NCBI RefSeq assembly: GCF_001557325.1
Contig: NZ_LSJS01000304.1
Coordinates: 1 to 19,551 of the forward strand
DNA from: Erythrobacter donghaensis
GTDB lineage: Bacteria; Pseudomonadota; Alphaproteobacteria; Sphingomonadales; Sphingomonadaceae
DNA: 19,551 nt
Direction of reading: 5' to 3'
Numbering within the stretch: position 1 is the first letter of the stretch; each line of letters starts with the position of its first letter. Shown here piece by piece: positions 18,054-19,551 of the stretch. The position numbers and the translations under genes were made by a program. The notes under the pieces are model-generated. The model saw only the letters and a list, made by a program, of their open reading frames with translations. It did no database searches and was not told the DNA's origin.

Positions 18054-18082
18054 AAAGGACGAACCGACGGAGGCGGGCTCGC
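18054..18082. repeat. Dispersed hairpin repeat, degenerate copy
   Basis: AAAGGACGAACCGACGGAG is followed by GCGGGCTCG. It matches the element at 227-253 and 18170-18196, but the left arm has lost pairing (CGAACCGAC against GCGGGCTCG). It lies 88 bases from the intact copy beside tRNA-Trp. Confidence 0.6.
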
Positions 18083-18169
18083 CAACCGGCAATGGGCCGC
18101 AAGGCCGCGAGGCCACGCGGCCGAGCTGCAGCGGCCCGAACGTAGCGGAGCGGAGTGAGGATCAGCCGC

Positions 18170-18196
18170 GAGGACGAGCCCGCGGAGGCGGGCTCG
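18170..18196. repeat. Dispersed 27-nt hairpin repeat, copy 2 beside tRNA-Trp
   Basis: Starts GAGGA and folds with arms CGAGCCCGC (18175-18183) and GCGGGCTCG (18188-18196) around loop GGAG. It begins ten bases after the CCA end of tRNA-Trp in the direction of transcription. It may help end or process that transcript, although no T tract follows. Confidence 0.8.
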
Positions 18197-18206
18197 CGAA
18201 CAGGAA

Positions 18207-18282
18207 TGGCAGGGGTGACAGGATTCGAACCCGTGGCCCTCGGTTTTGGAGACCGATGCTCTACCAGCTGAGCTACACCCCT
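18207..18282 (-). tRNA. trnW: tRNA-Trp (CCA anticodon)
   Basis: A 76-base tRNA on the minus strand with encoded 3' CCA (18207-18209). The acceptor stem pairs AGGGGTG with CACCCCT, the D arm has AGCTCAGCTGGTAGAGC, the anticodon loop is CTCCAAA with anticodon CCA (18247-18249), and the T arm contains GGGTTCGAATCC. In many bacteria tRNA-Trp directly precedes secE; here the PhoX-like gene and a small ORF come between them. Confidence 0.98.
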
Positions 18283-18300
18283 GCACTGGCTGAGGGGGGC

Positions 18301-18329
18301 CCATTAGCGCTGCAACGAAAGTTAGGCAA
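18301..18329 (-). promoter_or_regulatory. Probable tRNA-Trp promoter
   Basis: On the minus strand TTGCCT (18329-18324) and TAATGG (18306-18301) are spaced by exactly 17 bases. The predicted start is about 12 bases before the mature tRNA 5' end at 18282. Confidence 0.5.
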
Positions 18330-18374
18330 TCCTCTTTGCCACAGCTCCCCGGCGCCTGTATGCTGCGCCGCGCC

Positions 18375-19208
18375 ATGCACGCGCCTACCCGTCCTCCGAT
18401 CCCGGTCGAGACCCTGCTGCTCGCCTATCGCAGCGGGATTTTCCCGATGGCTGACCGGCGCGACGATCCCGAGGTGTTCTGGGTCGAGCCGCGCGAGCGG
18501 GCGATCATCCCGCTCGAGGGGTTGCACCTCTCGAAGTCGCTGAGGAAGGTGATCCGTGCAGACAGGTTCGCGGTGACGGTCGATCGCGGCTTCGAGCAGG
18601 TGATCCGCGCCTGCGCCGAGCCGCGCCCCGATCATCCCGAGACCTGGATTTCCGAGCGCATCATCCAGTCCTATCTCGGCCTCCACCGCGCCGGGCACGC
18701 GCATTCGGTCGAGTGCTGGCAGGTCGGACCCGAGGGCTGGCCGGAGCTGGTCGGCGGGCTCTACGGGGTGAGCTTCGAGCGGGTGTTCTGCGGCGAATCG
18801 ATGTTCAGCCGGGTGCCCGACGCGAGCAAGGTCGCGCTCGCCTGGCTGGTGGCGCTGATGCGGCGCGCGGGAATGGTGCTGCTCGACTGCCAGTTCATGA
18901 CCGAGCACCTGCGCTCGATGGGCGCGCGCGAGCTGGCGCAGGCGCGCTATCGCCGTCTGGTCGAGAACGCCGCGGGCGAGCCCAGGATGGAGCTCGGCGA
19001 AGCGTGGCGGCAGTTCGCCTCGGGCGCGGCCTATGCCGCAGGCGCGGGCGCGGGCGCGGCCGCCGTGGCGGCGGGTGACGGCGTGGGCGAGGCCGAGGGG
19101 GCGGCAGAGGGCTTTGCAGCCCCGCCATCCCGGGGCCCGTCCTTGGGAGAGGCCGGCCCCTCCTCGCCCGGGAAGCGCATCGTGCAGGCCTTGACCCAGA
19201 CGTCGTAG
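18375..19208 (+). CDS. aat: Leucyl/phenylalanyl-tRNA--protein transferase Aat
   Basis: Aat transfers Leu or Phe from tRNA to N-terminal Arg or Lys of proteins, marking them for ClpS-ClpAP degradation (N-degron pathway). Seen in the first ~215 residues: IPVETLLLAYRSGIFPMAD, the VFWVEPRERAIIPLEGLHLS segment, ETWISERIIQSYLGLHRAGH, GGLYGVSFERVFCGESMFS and the DASKVALAWLVALMRR helix. These are the family signatures. The last ~60 residues (AAYAAGAGAGAAAVAAGDG and on) are low complexity and not part of the usual fold. ATG at 18375 gives 277 residues; an in-frame ATG at 18360 is equally possible because no clear ribosome site is seen. The 3' end overlaps a convergent gene by 178 bases. Confidence 0.93.
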   Translation: MHAPTRPPIPVETLLLAYRSGIFPMADRRDDPEVFWVEPRERAIIPLEGLHLSKSLRKVIRADRFAVTVDRGFEQVIRACAEPRPDHPETWISERIIQSYLGLHRAGHAHSVECWQVGPEGWPELVGGLYGVSFERVFCGESMFSRVPDASKVALAWLVALMRRAGMVLLDCQFMTEHLRSMGARELAQARYRRLVENAAGEPRMELGEAWRQFASGAAYAAGAGAGAAAVAAGDGVGEAEGAAEGFAAPPSRGPSLGEAGPSSPGKRIVQALTQTS

Positions 19209-19551
19209 ACCGGGTGTTCGACCACGTTGAGGCTCGGGCTTTCGAGGAACATCCAGCCCGAAAAGACGCGGGTGTGCTGCGCCGCGCCGCGTTCGCGGAT
19301 GTCGACCTGGACGAAGGCGCCGGTCTGCTGCGGGAGCTCCCACGGCGCGGTGCGCTCGCAGGCCGAGACGCGGATGATCACGGGGCCGATCTCGCGCGCC
19401 TCGCCCGGCTTCAGCTTGATCTCCTCGGAGACATTGTTGCGCTTGTTGAGGAGGCCGATCACCGCAACCCGCTCGTTCATCGGGGTGGCGCCGTAGTCAT
19501 TGGCAGGGGCGGCGGCGGCGCTGGCGGCCGGAGCGGGGGTGGCGGGATCGT
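19031..19551 (-). CDS. DUF2155-family protein, 5' end outside window
   Basis: The frame is open to the window edge with no start codon needed inside it, giving 172 complete codons. The N-terminal part in view is an Ala/Pro-rich linker (ATPAPAASAAAAPAN). The conserved domain runs from RVAVIGLLNKRNNVSEEIKL through VSACERTAPWELPQQTGAFV and VFSGWMFLESPSLNVVEHPV to YDVWVKAC, typical of DUF2155 proteins of Alphaproteobacteria, which are usually small exported proteins of unknown function. The C-terminus is again Pro/Ala/Ser-rich. The signal peptide would lie outside the window. The ATG at 19480 is internal to the protein. It overlaps aat tail to tail by 178 bases. Confidence 0.85.
   Translation of the reverse strand, partial: DPATPAPAASAAAAPANDYGATPMNERVAVIGLLNKRNNVSEEIKLKPGEAREIGPVIIRVSACERTAPWELPQQTGAFVQVDIRERGAAQHTRVFSGWMFLESPSLNVVEHPVYDVWVKACTMRFPGEEGPASPKDGPRDGGAAKPSAAPSASPTPSPAATAAAPAPAPAA

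Overview
The window is a GC-rich chromosomal segment from an alphaproteobacterium, most likely a member of the Sphingomonadales (Erythrobacteraceae or Sphingomonadaceae). Reasons: two large TonB-dependent receptors with sphingomonad-style TonB boxes next to a Baeyer-Villiger-type monooxygenase, the alphaproteobacterial forms of SecE, NusG, L11, L1 and Aat, a DUF2155 protein, and the many GC-rich intergenic palindromes. The lineage call is inference from protein style, not from a marker-gene comparison.

Layout. 1-333: non-coding, with a plus-strand terminator inside a 30-bp perfect inverted repeat, a hairpin repeat, and the terminator of the first receptor. 334-5119: two TonB-dependent outer-membrane receptors on the minus strand. 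5248-6756: divergent flavin monooxygenase, followed by a ~100-bp palindromic intergenic repeat. 6906-9629: plus-strand CinA-type molybdopterin-binding-domain protein, then a closely spaced polysaccharide deacetylase-like/acyltransferase pair that probably modifies a surface glycan. 9588-10225: two small minus-strand membrane proteins. 10308-11503: rplK-rplA with promoter, leader hairpin and terminator. 11504-11991: a long divergent intergenic region with nested repeats. 11992-12669: PspA/IM30-family gene, convergent with a patatin-like phospholipase (12724-13758). 13842-14891: secE-nusG plus a small Cys-containing protein. 15113-17575: a PhoX/DUF839-type secreted phosphatase with an extra Ig-like N-terminal segment. 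17786-18282: a 51-residue small ORF, hairpin repeats and tRNA-Trp. 18375-19551: aat, convergent with and overlapping a DUF2155 gene that leaves the window.

How it fits together. The core is a rearranged version of the classical tRNA-Trp - secE - nusG - rplK - rplA translation/transcription cluster. All five genes are present on the minus strand in the ancestral order. The PhoX-like gene and a small ORF lie between tRNA-Trp and secE, and a patatin gene and a divergent pspA lie between nusG and rplK. PspA and patatin may both act at the inner membrane or on its lipids, but nothing in the sequence links them functionally. The flanks carry envelope and nutrient functions (TonB-dependent uptake, phosphate scavenging, surface-glycan modification).

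I see no CRISPR array, insertion sequence, prophage, toxin-antitoxin or defence system. The less expected signals are small: a hairpin repeat whose two good copies differ by a compensatory base-pair change, nested repeats upstream of rplK/pspA, and a long convergent overlap between aat and the DUF2155 gene.
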